64,000 nt of DNA. It comes from Paragorgia papillata (taxonomy: Eukaryota > Cnidaria > Anthozoa > Scleralcyonacea > Coralliidae). A model generated the notes under the pieces. The model was given only the letters and a program-made list of their open reading frames with translations, was not told where the DNA came from and did not search any database. Both the position numbers and the translations under genes were made by a program. The stretch lies in NCBI GenBank assembly GCA_035771165.1, contig JAWNZC010000087.1, forward strand, positions 5,350,001-5,414,000, given 5' to 3'. Below, in pieces: positions 9,669 to 22,309 of this stretch; the stretch's first letter is position 1, and each line of letters opens with the position of its first letter.

Positions 9669-9905
9669 AAATCTTTGTCACTTTCTGAGAGGGGGATTGT
9701 TTAAAATTATCTTCATCTTCATGACTTTTTCTGCTGCTAAAAGGACACGCTAAGACGTGATTCCGTGTTGACGGCGTGGCCCTAGTTTGACGTCATTTCC
9801 TGTTATGAATAGTAAACCAACTTTAGCAGAAGTAAAAGACATCAAGATGAAACTTTAGTTGATGATAATATTAAACAATTTCTATATCAGAAAGTGACAA
9901 AGATT
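9669..9905. mobile_element. Inverted-repeat element
   Basis: AATCTTTGTCACTTTCTG at the left end pairs with CAGAAAGTGACAAAGATT ending at 9905, with imperfect pairing inward (ATTGTTTAAAATTATC versus GATGATAATATTAAACAAT). MITE-like with no frame. Confidence 0.55.
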
Positions 9906-10122
9906 ATAAATATATTTCAAAAACGCATTAATAATTCATGAGGAAAACACAAAGGAAAATCATGACCGTGACATGTCTCTATACGTGATAGAGACACGCT
10001 CGCTATTTTCGATGAACTTTTTCTTCAGACAACTTCAATTTTCAAAATTGATTTCTATATGAGTAGTTTTTGAAGCCATTTAAAACATTCGCAGTACGTG
10101 TTTTAAATAGTACATAAACTTC

Positions 10123-10124
10123 AC

Positions 10125-10168
<44 letters not shown>

Positions 10169-10169
10169 C

Positions 10170-10232
<63 letters not shown>
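10123..10232 (+). repeat. CTGT tetranucleotide array
   Basis: About 27 copies of TCTG/CTGT with two CCGT variants near 10161-10170. Confidence 0.95.
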
Positions 10233-10234
<2 letters not shown>

Positions 10235-10282
10235 AATAGGTACGCAATGCGTACATGCGGATACTGGTATTTATTTGACGTG
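10233..10282. repeat. Copy of a short motif also at 63.86 kb
   Basis: GTACGCAATGCGTACATGCG followed by GATACTGGTATTTATTT. The same block, with a few changes, lies at about 63857-63899, where it is followed by its own inverse. GGTTTAGCAACCAGTATCCG at about 12529 is a third, partial, inverted match. It is probably the terminal part of a MITE family. Confidence 0.45.
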
Positions 10283-10329
10283 AGGGTCTAATATAACTAA
10301 TTGTGGATTGTAAATTCAATTTCATGCAA

Positions 10330-11108
10330 ACATACTGAAAATACTAGAGAATCTTGTGACATATATAAGGGCCCAGCACAAAACTCGAGGTAGTTGTATT
10401 ATTCAAAATATTTATTTAGACGTAATGTTTGGTTGTATTACTAATTACAACATGTTCAGAGGCTGAATTACTATTTCAGTGAATCTAAATATTTAAATTT
10501 TCATGACATTCAATTACCTATCTATCATTATTATTATTATTTTTATTACTCGGGCTACCACAGATAGCCCAGTCTAGGTTTCGGTATTATTTTTCTGGTC
10601 GACAAATTGCAATTATTGCATCATCCCGAGAGGCTTTGCGAAACCACGCGGTGTGCTATCGATCTTTGCTCCGTCTTGAAGCTTTTAGAAGATCACAAGT
10701 GACTTTAGAACACTGTTATTAATCAGTCATGTGGCTGAAAATTGTGCTCACTACGCTTACAACTACATATCTCGATGAAGAAATTCCAATATACTCTTTA
10801 TGAGATACAAACACGCTTTATTCAATGGCGTTTTCTGTGAGTTGAATCTCAGTAAGACGTAGAGACTACGATCGATAGGAAATCCTATTACCGGCATGAT
10901 TATAATACTTGTAAAGCGCTATTTCACTTGGCCATAGCGCACTTGCTCTCAAACCTGCGACAAAGGCGCGTTATCCCTTTATATATAGTGGGCATTTTAA
11001 GTATTTTATACTGGCTAACGTCATGCATGCGATGTTATTCACCACAGAGAAAGGTCTCGGACTTTAAAGAGTTATAAGTGTCAAAATTTGGCGTTGCGTG
11101 CGATTATC
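10330..11108. other. Non-coding stretch with one conserved motif
   Basis: At 10541-10590 the block TTACTCGGGCTACC, GCCCAGTCTAGGTTTCGG recurs at 25664-25703. 11000-11055 has a decayed TTTTATACTGGCTAACG-type motif related to relics at 6890-6940, 11150 and 29630. No genes seen. Confidence 0.4.
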
Positions 11109-11113
11109 CTTAA

Positions 11114-11206
11114 CCCTTTAAAGCCTGGAGCCTTCCCGTTGAAGAGTAAAATCGTCTGGCGTTAGCCAGAATAAAATAATAAAAGTCTTTTTCAGGTCTC
11201 AAAGGG
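11114..11206. mobile_element. 93-bp TTAA-flanked MITE, piggyBac-like ends
   Basis: TTAA at 11110-11113 and 11207-11210 flank an element starting CCCTTTAAAGCCTGGAG and ending AGGTCTCAAAGGG. CCCTTT...AAAGGG with TTAA target duplication is the usual piggyBac-type signature. Confidence 0.7.
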
Positions 11207-11214
11207 TTAATATC

Positions 11215-12600
11215 CTTATTATTACTCAAACAGTATATTGGTATTTCTTCAGAACAACTACCTCCCACCCCCCGGAAAGAGAAATAGTTTGTACTTTGTA
11301 TCGCGTAATTTGAATAATTAGCATAAGTTGGTTCCTGTATCGCTGTATCGCTGTATCATGAAATAGTACTAGCCCGCTTAATTAACATCTCGGCCCAGCG
11401 CTTATCATGTTAACACTTCAAACATTAATTCAAAGGATATTCAGGTTTCAGAAATATTGATTCGAACGGTTTAACACTTGTCTGAGCAAAAACGCTATAA
11501 ATTGACAGCACTCTTCTGCCTTCTTTTCCCCTTCAACATGTACTCTCACGTCTCACCTATAGAAATAACAATAATCGTTAATTTCTAACGATTAACACCA
11601 ATCTCTAACGCCTAATACTAAAATATTTGAACTCACGTTTAGGTAAATCGGCAGAAACAGGAAACGCGGACGTTAATCGCATTTTTAAACAATATGATAT
11701 TTTTATGTTTTATATGTCTATGTTTTAGACTCTAGTAACACATGCATTGATGCGTTTCAATATATCAATGTTCAACGCGTTTTTTGAGTAAGTATTGAAT
11801 ACGTCTACATGTAACATAAAAAGTCCCAAGCACGGTGGATTTCTGCGTGTAAACTTATAGCTAAAACATCTTGGCCGAGCGCCTAACACGTAAACACTTG
11901 AAACATTTAATAGTTAAAAGGGCATTCAGATTTCAGAAAGATCTTTAATCCGAAGCCAAACAAGCGCTCACACTGTTTCTTCGTCCTTGGAAAGCTTGTC
12001 GTTTAGGCGACAATGTCGAAACGCGTTACGGAATTATTATAGTATAAACACCTTGTATGGTTTGATTATGTGATGCTGAGATGAACACGAGAAAGTATTG
12101 CATGTATATATGCAGTCACTGCACGCTTGTATTTATAGTATAAAACAACAGTACATACATACATAAAAATGTATTAAAATACTGAAATACATATTGTTTC
12201 GAAACCAGACAATTCGCAAAAATTCTCAAAACCGTCCAAATTTATACCGACAGACCAGTAGCCCACTGACAGCCGTCGACTTGTCATATATTTCTTGACG
12301 TCTTGTGATTGCGCGCAAATGTCTACCTGAAGCAAAACTCAACTTTCTATCTTCCATTCGTTGTTTTGGTACACGTTCGTAAACCCTTCGAACATACAAA
12401 TAAGACTTCTGTAGTATGTTGTTTCGGATCCGCTATTGATTGTTTCCGTTGATCACGTGATTGACGAAAACATTCTTACACACACACAAACACACACACA
12501 CAACCGCGCTCATGACATAGCTGATATGGTTTAGCAACCAGTATCCGCAAAAACAATACTACGCGTGCAGGCTCTCCTTCTCCTCCTCTCCCCAATCCTC
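11215..12600. other. Non-coding stretch
   Basis: No exon-like frames. A half-repeat TAACACTTCAAACATTAATTC (about 11410) and TAAACACTTGAAACATTTAAT (about 11890), both after CTTATCATG/GCCTAACACG, shows an old duplication about 480 bp apart. A CA-rich run lies at 12478-12503. Confidence 0.4.
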
Positions 12601-12608
12601 CAAAGGAG

Positions 12609-13431
12609 GTCTCGCACTGCCTCCTCCACAGGCCCTATTGCATCATGGACAGGTCACACTGTTGAGAGGGCCTGCCAGATCCTGTAAACAAAATGGGGAC
12701 TGATCCCATTATGCACAGCGAGACTAGGCCCTATAGTTTTGAGAGGGCAAGCAAAATCTTTCCGGCCGCTGTTCGACAAACGTACGTCCAAGTTCTTTTA
12801 ACACTGTGATCCACCAGGAAATTCGGTCTAAACTTTCTTACAGATCATGACAATGAAGAAACCAATATGTTTTAGAATTACCGACCTTCTGCCAATAATA
12901 TTTTTAGCGACAAAAAGGAATTGAAGGGGAAAATATCTGCCGAACAAAAGCAAATTCGACGGTCAGGAAAGTAACAGGTTTTTCGTATTGTTTTTTGGTT
13001 TATTTAGCTATTGAAGACTGTCAACTGACCAAGAGTTAATGAGATTTAATTTTGTTAAATTGTAGGCTATAGTGTAGCGTAATTCAAGTTTCAGTTGTTG
13101 TGGAAACCGAAAAAGTATAAACCAAACAGTCTCTGGGTAGACTAAAGTGCATTTTCGTTTATTATTCCGGCCGAAAGTTGACAAAGTTCAACAGTAATTG
13201 CTTTTTATCAACAATTCCTTCATTTTAAACCTAGGATTCGTATGTCATAAGTCTTCAATGCCCTTCAAAATCTCCGGATATAGCCATGGCTATTAACAAT
13301 GGTAGTTAATTATGCAAATTTATTCCGTGCCAAGTTTTGCCAATTTTTTTACAGGATCTTGCAGGCCCTAAATTCGGCGTGTGTGACCTGTCCATGATGC
13401 AATAGGGCCTGTGAAGGAGGCAGGGTCTCGC
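12609..13431. mobile_element. 820-bp element with about 110-bp inverted ends
   Basis: Left TCTCGCACTGCCTCCTCCAC then AGGCCCTATTGCATCATGGA recurs inverted at 13350-13431 (TCCATGATGCAATAGGGCCT and GAAGGAGGCAGGGTCTCGC). The interior has no transposase. Probably a non-autonomous DNA transposon. Confidence 0.7.
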
Positions 13432-13439
13432 AGGCTAAG

Positions 13440-14990
13440 TAAACCTCGTCAACAAGAAGTGTAATGGCGAAATACGGAGTTTGTTCACTAAAATCGCTAT
13501 ATCTCGAAAACCAGTCGCTCGATCTTCACGATATAACCAGCAGTGATTGAGAGAAGGTAAGTGACAATATTTTTGCTGTGACATGAAAAACATTTGAAAG
13601 TAAAAATCTGCGGAATTAAATCCGCCACAGTAGTTCAGAGCCAGTGAGCCACTAAAGCATTCTTGTGGACTTTCAACTTGCCTTTACGGCTTGAAAAAAA
13701 GAGTAGAAGCTCTTTGAAAACATTGAGCACAAAGATGAAATCCCACGTATTTGTTGTTATATATTGAATTGGGCGAGTAGCTCTGAAAAACGAAGCCATT
13801 CTGTAGGTGGATTTGGGGGCAATTAATAGTATTCTATTTTACACTGCAATAATATCGCATCGCTATTAAGGTAGGGGAGAAAATTCGGTGATACGACAAG
13901 AGCTGCAGTGCAAATGCTCAGAATTGGGTGGGTGTGTGGGTGGGTGGAAAGTCATTTTTCACGATAAATCGGCATCACTATCAGGAATCCCGATAAACCT
14001 TCCAATATAATACTGGGCTGCATCGCACGCTATGTAGCCTATACCGCTCTACTTGGCCACACTGACAATTTATTCATAGTTTGTTTACCTTTATATGCGA
14101 TGCTCTAATTTACGCAGTGTGAATAGACAATGAAATCTGCTGACCGGTATTCCATATTAAAAACAAACCACCAAGTGCCCACAATCTCACCGCTTTTCAA
14201 AACTAAAGTTAATAGTTCTGCAATAATAATTTTGATTTTATATTGAGAAGCGTGGCTGCGATTTTTATGTTTGTTATATTTTTTTTTATTACAGTTGAAT
14301 CATGCTAACCGAGCTAAAAGCAGTGTACTGAAATATATGTTATTCAGTGCAAGATTGGGGTTGCTAAGCTGCTTCATAGTACAAGCATGATCGTATAGTT
14401 TAGATCAAAACAAGACGTATATATACTGTGTAGTAAGAGTTTCAGTGGATTATTTTGTTAATTGGACGATCAATTATTTGTATAGTTTGATACTGTACTT
14501 TGATTAATTTGTACTACAGTGTAAATTAGTGTAAATTTTTTTGCTATATGAAAACAAATATTTGGGATTGACTGTTTGCACAATAAAGTTTAATATCCTT
14601 ATAGAGGTTGAATTTCTTCTTGAACTGCATCAGCAAGTTTGCACTAATTTTGAATTTTGCATATTAATTATGTCCAAGCAAACTCATTCAGAGAAATTCT
14701 GTTGTCTAAGGTTTAATTTTAAGAGTTTTCCAGGGCTGTTTTTTTTAGTAGATTTAGTAATATACATAAACGGCTTCTTCAAAAAAAAACAACAAAAATC
14801 ATAGTTCATTGCTAATTCATCAACTGAGTGTTTTGCTAAAACAATAAAATATTAGAAGCCAAATTGTATCGATCTTGGTTACTTCAGCACCTCAGATTGA
14901 ATTTTGCTAATCAGGCCTACAGGCTGGTTTAGTGGTGTATATAAACTTGCATAATATCAAATGAATCCAACATGCAAAACTGATTGCTGT
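13440..14990. other. Non-coding stretch
   Basis: AT-rich. The longest frame (14541-14804) has no start context or domain and lies in low-complexity sequence. Nothing recognised. Confidence 0.4.
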
Positions 14991-14996
14991 TGAAGT

Positions 14997-15615
14997 GTTC
15001 ATATGATCTCGGTAACCGGGCTGGTCCGCTTGCCGAGATCTCGCCTCACACTTTCCCTATTAAAAGTTCGTTGTGCTCATATGAGAAACCGGGCTGGCCT
15101 GCTTGCCGAGATCTCGCCTCACACTTTCCCTATTAAAAGTTCGTTGTGTTCATATGAGAAACCGGGCTGACCCGCTTGCCGAGCTCTCGCCTCACACTTA
15201 TTTCCCTATTAAAAGTTCGTTGTGTTCATATGAGAAACCGGGCTGGCCCGCTTGCCGAGCTCTCGGTAAACGGGATGAAATTTGCCCATATGAACACATC
15301 GTCCCGCTTACCGGGATGAAGTCACTATGGACAAAAAGTTAGTTCTTTTTGATAGGATTGAAGGATAGTAGAAGGTTTTTGTTTAATGGAATATAAATCT
15401 CAATTGTATAATAAAAGGATTGATTTTGAAGCAAACAAACCTGTGCAATATGACAAAATTGTGATTTTTGATGGCTGATGTCTAGTCACGGATCGTCAGA
15501 CAAGCTAATTTTATTCATGATTTCTTCTCGCTAGGCGGGATGAAAACTACCATATGAACACAAGATAGACTTCGTCTCGATTACCGGGCCAGCCCGCTTA
15601 CCGGGATCATATAAC
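14997..15615. mobile_element. MITE of the TATGGAGGCGAG-like class with an internal tandem array
   Basis: Left GTTCATATGATCTCGGTAAC matches the right end inverted (TTACCGGGATCATATAAC). Several CCGGGCTGGCCCGCTTRCCG blocks occur in both orientations. An amplified 73-75-bp unit occupies the left third. Confidence 0.6.
15031..15260 (+). repeat. Three 73-75-bp tandem units
   Basis: TGCCGAGATCTCGCCTCACA (or GAGCTC) starts at 15031, 15104, 15177 and 15252, each followed by CCCTATTAAAAGTTCGTTGT. The third unit has a 2-bp insertion. Confidence 0.85.
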
Positions 15616-15619
15616 ATCT

Positions 15620-16840
15620 CCTTAGAGAGGTGTCTGCATTTGAAGGGTGTCCCCTTTGGGAGAGTTGACTGTATTCATTCATTGCAATTCAGTTTTTTAA
15701 CTGCAAAATTGATTATTAAAACATACATTATAGATTAAAACAGCCCTGGTGTCAAATAACAAGACAGCAAACTCACAGGTCGTGACACCAAGCAGTAATT
15801 AAAGCTGTTACCTCAATCATAATTTTAATTCCTACATGTTAGTTTTATGAAATTTGAAAAGAATATGTTGTTGCATCCCTCTGAAATAAAACAACAGTTT
15901 GTAACAACTGGCCTTATATTAACAGGAAATATGTGCAGTTTAATCTATATACTTCACGTTTAAGCTGTTTTTAAAGATTATGTGCTCTAATTGTTTCTTA
16001 CTGAAATGCAAGTTTAAAAACTCAGGGGGTGCGGGGTGGGAGGGGGGTACTCTTGTAATTTTTGGGTAGGTGTGTGCCGCCGTGACATCAAAATCCTGAC
16101 CTATCCCAGACTTATAAGGGTGATTTTTCAAACCCTAGCCCGAACCTAAACTAAAAAAAATCAATATACCCCATCCCACGCAGACGAAAAATAGGCACCC
16201 TACTGTTGAACAAAATAGACATCCAGACAAAGTACTAAAGAGCGGTGACCAGCAGCAGGGAATTTTGTCTGCGCTGTTTAAAAATATCGCGGGCTCATCG
16301 TGTTTTGTAATCGTCTGTGGCGAAATTTTGAAAATGTGGAGAAGGTATGACGACCAAGATATCTTCAAGATTTACTAACAATCCGTCGGTCAACCAGAGT
16401 TTTAAACTATGTTGTCCAATTAGTGGACACACTGACGTTCTTCTGATAGGTGAAAAAAGACATTTTAGCCAGGAAGGTGTATAAATATCGAAGATGAAAT
16501 TGTGGTACAACCCAGCTTTATCCAGGCAATGCAATTATTTGACGTTTAGTTAGTTACAATTACTCATTCCTGAAGAGGTTGCCCTTAACTGGCCCCTTTT
16601 GCCTGCTGAAAAAAATTGTGTGACTGGTAGTCAGAATAAAATAGTTATGGCTGTTTTTGACAAGAATGTGTTAAAATGCTTATCTTTAATATACGTGCTC
16701 TAGGAAGTTGTCGCAGTGGGGGCGCATACATTACATGCATGTTTTTGCGTTATTGAATTAATCGTATCAAGACTAGGGGGTTGAAAGTGTCAAGGTGCAT
16801 TTTTATGTTTATACGGCATTTTAAAAACCACACATAATAT
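15620..16840. other. Mostly unrecognised, with one repeat fragment
   Basis: 16020-16200 has GGGGTGCGGGGTGGGAGG, then GGGTACTC and GTGTGCCGCCGTGACATC, which resembles a widespread marine-invertebrate interspersed repeat. The rest is AT-rich and non-coding. Confidence 0.35.
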
Positions 16841-16844
16841 TTCT

Positions 16845-17300
16845 GCGTGCATGAGTAGTGATAGACCCCCATATAGGGACCAAAGGGATGCCGCCTCATT
16901 AAATATTCAATTTATTATTTATTCATTCTCAGGCTCCTGTGGGACCTCCAAACCCTAACCTCATTATTTATGCATACGTCATTATTTCTCAGGCTCCTTT
17001 GGGACCTCCTAACCCTAATCTCATTAGTATTCATTTTATAGCGGCGCGTTACGTCATTATTTCTCAGGCTCCTTTGGGACCTCCTAACCCTAACCACATT
17101 ATTTATGCATACGTCATTCATTCTCAGGCTCCTTCAGGACACCCAAATCTCATTATTTATGCTGACGTTTATTATTTATTCATTCTCAGGCTCCTTTAGG
17201 ACCTCCAAACCCTAACCTCATTATTTATGCTTACATCATTATTTGTCAGGCTCCTTTGAGACTTCCTAACCCTAACTTTCCCCCCTAACGCCAGCTTTTA
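16845..17300 (+). repeat. 60-bp minisatellite inside an interspersed element
   Basis: CTCAGGCTCCTTTGGGACC with CTAACCCTAACCTCATTATT and TTATGCATACGTCATTATT is repeated about six times with 60-75-bp spacing (starts 16928, 16988, 17063, 17123, 17184, 17245). The left flank AGTAGTGATAGACCCC and TATTCAATTT recur inverted at 40380-40445 beside the same minisatellite, so array and flanks move together. Confidence 0.8.
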
Positions 17301-17334
17301 TCCAACCCCCCGGTATTCACTACGCAGGGGCGGC

Positions 17335-17460
17335 GCGGAGCGTAAATTTCTTGGTATTAGTTGTGGTATATAACGTAGGGGGGTCTGGGGGTCCTAGAAA
17401 ATTTTGAAATCTAGAGGCTCTGAAATGCAATTTCCAGCATTCTACAGAAGATATTCTTTG
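17335..17460 (+). repeat. Interspersed repeat related to the 42.4-kb insert
   Basis: GGGGGTCTGGGGGTCCTAGA then AAATTTTGAAATCTAGAGGC and CTGAAATGCAATTTC match, on the opposite strand, the insert at 42432-42841. Likely a SINE-like family. Confidence 0.5.
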
Positions 17461-17529
17461 TTATTTTTTTATCAATCGTGAGCGGGCGGAATCCTAGGTA
17501 ATTCTGCAATTTGATTGGCTGCGTGAGCG

Positions 17530-18740
17530 GGCAGTTTTTTTACGATATCTGACCACGGTCACGGAATCCTAAATTAAATTTTAAAATTCATTTAAAATTG
17601 ACCGATTTTCATAACTATTTCGCTTGCCACAGAAAAAATAAATTCAACAGAGAGCTTCGGGGATGCAAATGAGTTTTATTATCCAAATGGTTTTGACAAC
17701 TTCATGTGTAAACAGCGAATTTTAAAAGAAACGCTGGGAAAACTGTGACAAAGCAAAATTTACGAGTTGACATTTATAAAGAAAACACTTTAAAACGGTA
17801 GGAAAAACATACATAAACTTGTGAACACAGTATTTTGAATCACTAAATGAAACTATATAGAAATATATATTAAAAAATCATACCACGAGATTAAGATGGA
17901 AAAGCTCAGTGAAACTTTTTGACACTAAACTGTCTTTCTTCTGTTATCCAACCGCTATACTCAACAAAACCGCTACAAGTCTTTTACCTTTTAGCCAAAC
18001 ATTTTCCACATGCCAACCTCATCGTCTCATGTCCTTGAAACTTGAAATTACAAATGGCTTACTGACAAGCATTTTCGTCTTCAAACTCAAGGACCACACT
18101 TTCAATTTTCATGCAGTCAGCCAAATATTGAAAGCGACTTTCCAAGCGAACAGCCAAAAACGAGCAAGCGACGAAGAAGAACGACGAAGAATCTTTATCA
18201 ACTATAAACTTTAAAAACACTTGGACTGCATTTTGACTTCCCTTCCGTAACTAGATCTTCGAGTTTTGAATGTTTTTTTATGACAAAAAAGGTTCCAAGT
18301 TCCCTGTCAGACTGCATGTCGTGATGTCGGCAGTTGTTTACTCTCGAACGATAAACTTTGGACTTTTGAATATCACGTGAATGTCATCTCGATTACGCAA
18401 CTTAATTCAATTATTTATTTAGTTTCATTTAGTGATTCAAAATACTGTGTTCACAAGTTTATGTATGTTTTTCCTACCGTTTTAAACTGTTTTGTTTATA
18501 AATATCGCTCGTAAATTTTGCTTTGTCACAGTTTTCCCAGCGTTTCTTTTAAAATTCGCTGTTTACACATGAACTTGTCAAAACCATTTGGATAATCAAA
18601 ATCATATGCATCCCCGTAGTCTCTGTTCAATATATTTTTTCTGTGGCAAGCGAAATAGTTATGAAAGTCGATCAATTTTAATGACAGAATGTAAAAAATA
18701 ACTTTTTGGACCGCGGTACAAGATATCGTGAAATACCGTT
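17530..18740. mobile_element. 1.2-kb element with about 330-bp inverted arms
   Basis: The left arm 17530-17866 and right arm about 18410-18740 share ACGATATCTGACCACGG, CTATTTCGCTTGCCACAG, TATCCAAATGGTTTTGACAA, AAATTTTGCTTTGTCACAG and TTCACAAGTTTATGTATG. A third partial copy of the arm tip, in the right-arm orientation, continues at 18736-18862. The interior ORF of 101 codons matches nothing I know. Confidence 0.7.
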
Positions 18741-18899
18741 TTCCCAGCGTTTCTTTTAAAATTCGCTGTTTACACATGAACTTGTCAAAACCATTTGGAT
18801 AATAAAACTCATTTGCATCCCCGTAGCTCTCTGTTGAATATATTTTTTCTGTGGCAAGCGAAAAAAAAAATAATACGACTAATAAAAAAATTAAAATAA

Positions 18900-19039
18900 G
18901 TTATTTACCGTTTTGGTCGGTCCGTACAGAAAAATATTTGCCCTCGGTCTCAAAATTGTCCCTCGGCCTGCGGCCTCGGGCCTTTTTAAAGACCTCGGGC
19001 AAATATTTTTCTATACGGTCCTCCCAATCGGTAAATAAC
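18900..19039. mobile_element. Palindromic GTTATTTACCG MITE
   Basis: GTTATTTACCG, GTCGGTCCGTACAG and AAAATATTTGCCCTCGGTC at the left pair with GACCTCGGGCAAATATTTTT and CGGTAAATAAC at the right. The GGCCTGCGGCCTCGGGCC centre is also self-complementary. Confidence 0.6.
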
Positions 19040-19059
19040 ATATATATCTGAGGAGTTTT

Positions 19060-20830
19060 TGGTTTTGCCTTTATTGCGCGTCCTTTATCAGGAATTAATC
19101 TCAGCTTGAAATTAGTGCGGAGACGCAAGGTCTGTGCGGGAAGGAAGAACTCGAAGAAGAAGGTCCTTCGGTGTGGGTGAAAAATATGCGAGTTAACTAA
19201 AACATGTTAAAGTAAAAAAGCAGCGTTGATTTACTCTACCTTATATATTTTTGGTAAGTTTTTGCCGGGGTATATCTATCTTTTTGGCTTCTTTATCAGC
19301 AAGTTTCGCAATCCTAAATTGAAATCATGAGGAGCGCGTTGTTTGTGGCGGCAGAGAAGGAGTCGAAGGAAGGTCCTTTGAATTTTGGGTACAAAGTTAA
19401 ATAAAAATAATTATGGTTCACGACTGCGCTTGAACTAAAATTGCCAACATTTTGCGAATCTAGTAATATTTCCAAATAATATTTTATATTATAATGGGCG
19501 GAAGATTATTTTCCACGGATAAAACTATCAATCCTGCAGTTTTCAAATTTTATCGAAGACTCACAAAATACATCCGAGCAATGGCAAGTAAAAAAGCGCG
19601 CGCTTTTAGGTTACGTCATAAAATATAAAATTCAAAGTGGAAACACAACGGTCAAAAGGGATTATGAAAGCAATGTCGATATCGATGTGTTTAAAGAACA
19701 AAATTCTATGGTAAAACACAAGCAGAAAAGCTACCGACAATCCAAAGTAAAAGAGTAAAGCAGTACTTTGAAAGAAATAAAGATCAAGATTGAAATGAGC
19801 AAGAATATTAAAGGAAAGCAGAATAAAAAAACTAAAACCTCTTCAAAGCTCTACACTGTTGAAATAAACGATGATTCCCAAATATAACTCTCTTCAAATT
19901 TGCCGAATACAAGGAAAAATAAGTAACTTGTGATCTCATAGCGCACGAACTAGAGCTGTCAAATGATCATGAGAAGGTACACATTATTTTTGTATCTGCG
20001 CAGCAGATATATTGCTATCGTGTTGTGTGCATGTGTGTTTGTCTGTTAACTTTTTTGTGTAACCACTGACCTGTAGTGTGAGCTGTGGTGTAACAGTAAC
20101 CAATGCGCGACAATTACATCGGGGACAATCGAAGCTCAGAATTTTTTGGCGTCAACGTACGAGCTGTCAGTTTGAACGATGGAAACAAGTATTCTTTAAT
20201 CCCCGATCGTGTTTGCAGTCGAGGAGCAACACTATATATTTTCGAAGAAAGGCAGTATTGCTGATACAAATGGCAAGTATTTTTAACATGACTTGTAGAA
20301 AACTTGCAAGTGTGATCTACTACAGTTTTTGTCGACAAAAGGTTTTCAACTCGTTGGGCGATTTATCGAGTCAGGCGACTCAGGACACGTGTAAACTGTT
20401 TATGAATTAGGACCATGGTCTTCAAGAGACAAACATATCACTCTTCGGAAGACAAACAATTCTCTTTGGAGGAAACTAATATACTGAAGCGATATTTTCG
20501 TTTCGCTGGACCAAAAACATACCAGTATATCAGAGCTAAAACAAGGTCAAGCGTCCGCTGAGAGTATATAAACGAACAGTTTCTCGAGAAAGAAAGACTT
20601 TTGGGTATTCAGATTCAAATAGAAACAAAGTTTCATAAATCTAGTAGACATAGTGTCTGCCAATTCTCAAGACCCGGCAACAAATTTTAACTTGATCTAT
20701 TGAGAGTGTTTGTTTTATACTTTAATACTTCCAGTCAATAGTTGTATTTTTCTTCGTTGAACTCATTATGTAATTGTTTGTGTGTTGCTATAGCAGACCG
20801 CGAGGTATAGTATATTTTTACCAAACGTTC
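19060..20830. other. Non-coding stretch
   Basis: No supported gene. GCAGGAAGGAAGAACTCGAAGAAGAAGGTCC-type sequence at 19140 has a second diverged copy at about 19355 (GAGTCGAAGGAAGGTCC), about 215 bp on. Confidence 0.35.
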
Positions 20831-20837
20831 ACGAGTT

Positions 20838-22305
20838 ACGGCCGGATTAACGGTCTGTTGGGCCTGTAGAGTGTTTTCATGGGACGTCATCAAAATTATA
20901 AAATACACAAAGCTGTCTCTTTTAATTTACATGTCCTTAAATTTCGCCTTGGGATTTGAAATATTTCCAACTTTCAAAGCCCACTCCGCCCGCGCGGGCA
21001 AAGCGGACGTAATGAAAAACAGCCTTAAGGTTACGTTACACCATAGCAATTTAAAAATACTAAAAAAATTTTTTTCCCGTAATTGGCTGCCTTAAGCCAA
21101 ATGCTGAAAGGTTTTGAAAAGTTTATTTCGTTTAAAGCAAAATTTTTAAAGATATTTAGCGATGAAAATTGCAAGCAGCTCTGTTTTCCCGCGAAATTTA
21201 AATGTTCCAAGGCTTTTTCTTCAGCTTTAAATTACAGCTAAACTGCCGTATTCAAAGACTTTTGTTGAACATGGCTTTTGGCCGATTTTTTTCAAATTTT
21301 CACAATGTATCGGAGACAATAAGTGTTTCAAAAGTGTATGCGGTAGCTATACGATTTTGTTTTCATTTCTGTTTAATCGACTACGATTCATGGTATGCAC
21401 GCAACTTAACTGAGGTTGCAAAAGAATGCCTTATATCTAAAAAATAACAACAACAAAAAAACCATAGCTACCGCACACACTTTTGTAGAACAGCTAGTTG
21501 AGTTTCAATAAAAACTATTTTTACATGATTTGATTGGAACTGTAGTTCAACAAAAGTCGTGGCGCAAAGCGAATGCGTTTTCGGAATTTTGTCAAAACAA
21601 AACAAGTTTAAATAATTTTCAAAATTGTAAATCAACTGTCCAAATCTACAATCATTTTGCTATAAACTGTAAAACATTGAATTTGATTGCTTTTAAACTC
21701 AACGCGCAGTTGAATTTTTCGCAAAGCATGCACTACTCCAACTTAAATGAACAACGTTGCAAATCTCCGCCGAAACTGTCGGAAATCGATACAAATCATT
21801 CTTTAGTTACTGACAGTGTTTTTGAAACCTTTGCTAATTACTATATGTACATTCAAAGTGATATCCAAAACATTTTGGTTAAAAAGTCAGTTGCATCCAT
21901 GCGAACTCAGCATTTCAGATACTCAGCGCCATTTTCGTTCCCAGAGCTCCAACCGTGCTGTTTTGGCGCCAAAAATAAGTGATTACGCTCCATACTCACA
22001 CCAGTCTCTTGCTCCTGTTTTGCCGCTTACATATAAGGAGTGATGAATGATAAGTCCGAGTCGAGCTAACCAGCCTAACAGGCTGGGGGCCCAGGAGCAC
22101 AGAATAATTTGATTTTTGTGTTTTGACATAATGATATTGGCAAAGAACACTTATTCACGCTATGACACATTATTTGTTTAGTGTTTACTATATTTATTAT
22201 AAAATTTAATATTGTTGTCTGGCAAAAGAAGGGCCTATTTCTCTCGTGGGCCTGGAGCAGTCGCCCCATCCGTCCTCGCCTTAATCCGGCCCTGCGAGTT
22301 TACCA
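20838..22305. mobile_element. Possible element with GGCCGGATTAA ends
   Basis: Left ACGGCCGGATTAACGG and right CCTTAATCCGGCCCTGC are inverted copies, with GGGCCTGTAG / TGGGCCTGGAG just inside. The interior frames (about 75-150 codons) show no known domain. The boundary is tentative. Confidence 0.35.
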
Positions 22306-22309
22306 GGTT

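Noticed and set aside
20070..20240. A thrombospondin type-1 repeat exon (TCSVSCGVTVT)
   Set aside because: Only the first Cys pair fits; the remaining Cys, Trp and Arg pattern is absent.
21530..21982. A 150-codon plus-strand frame
   Set aside because: No motif, Asn/Ser/Lys-rich composition as expected from AT-rich random sequence inside a probable MITE-like element.
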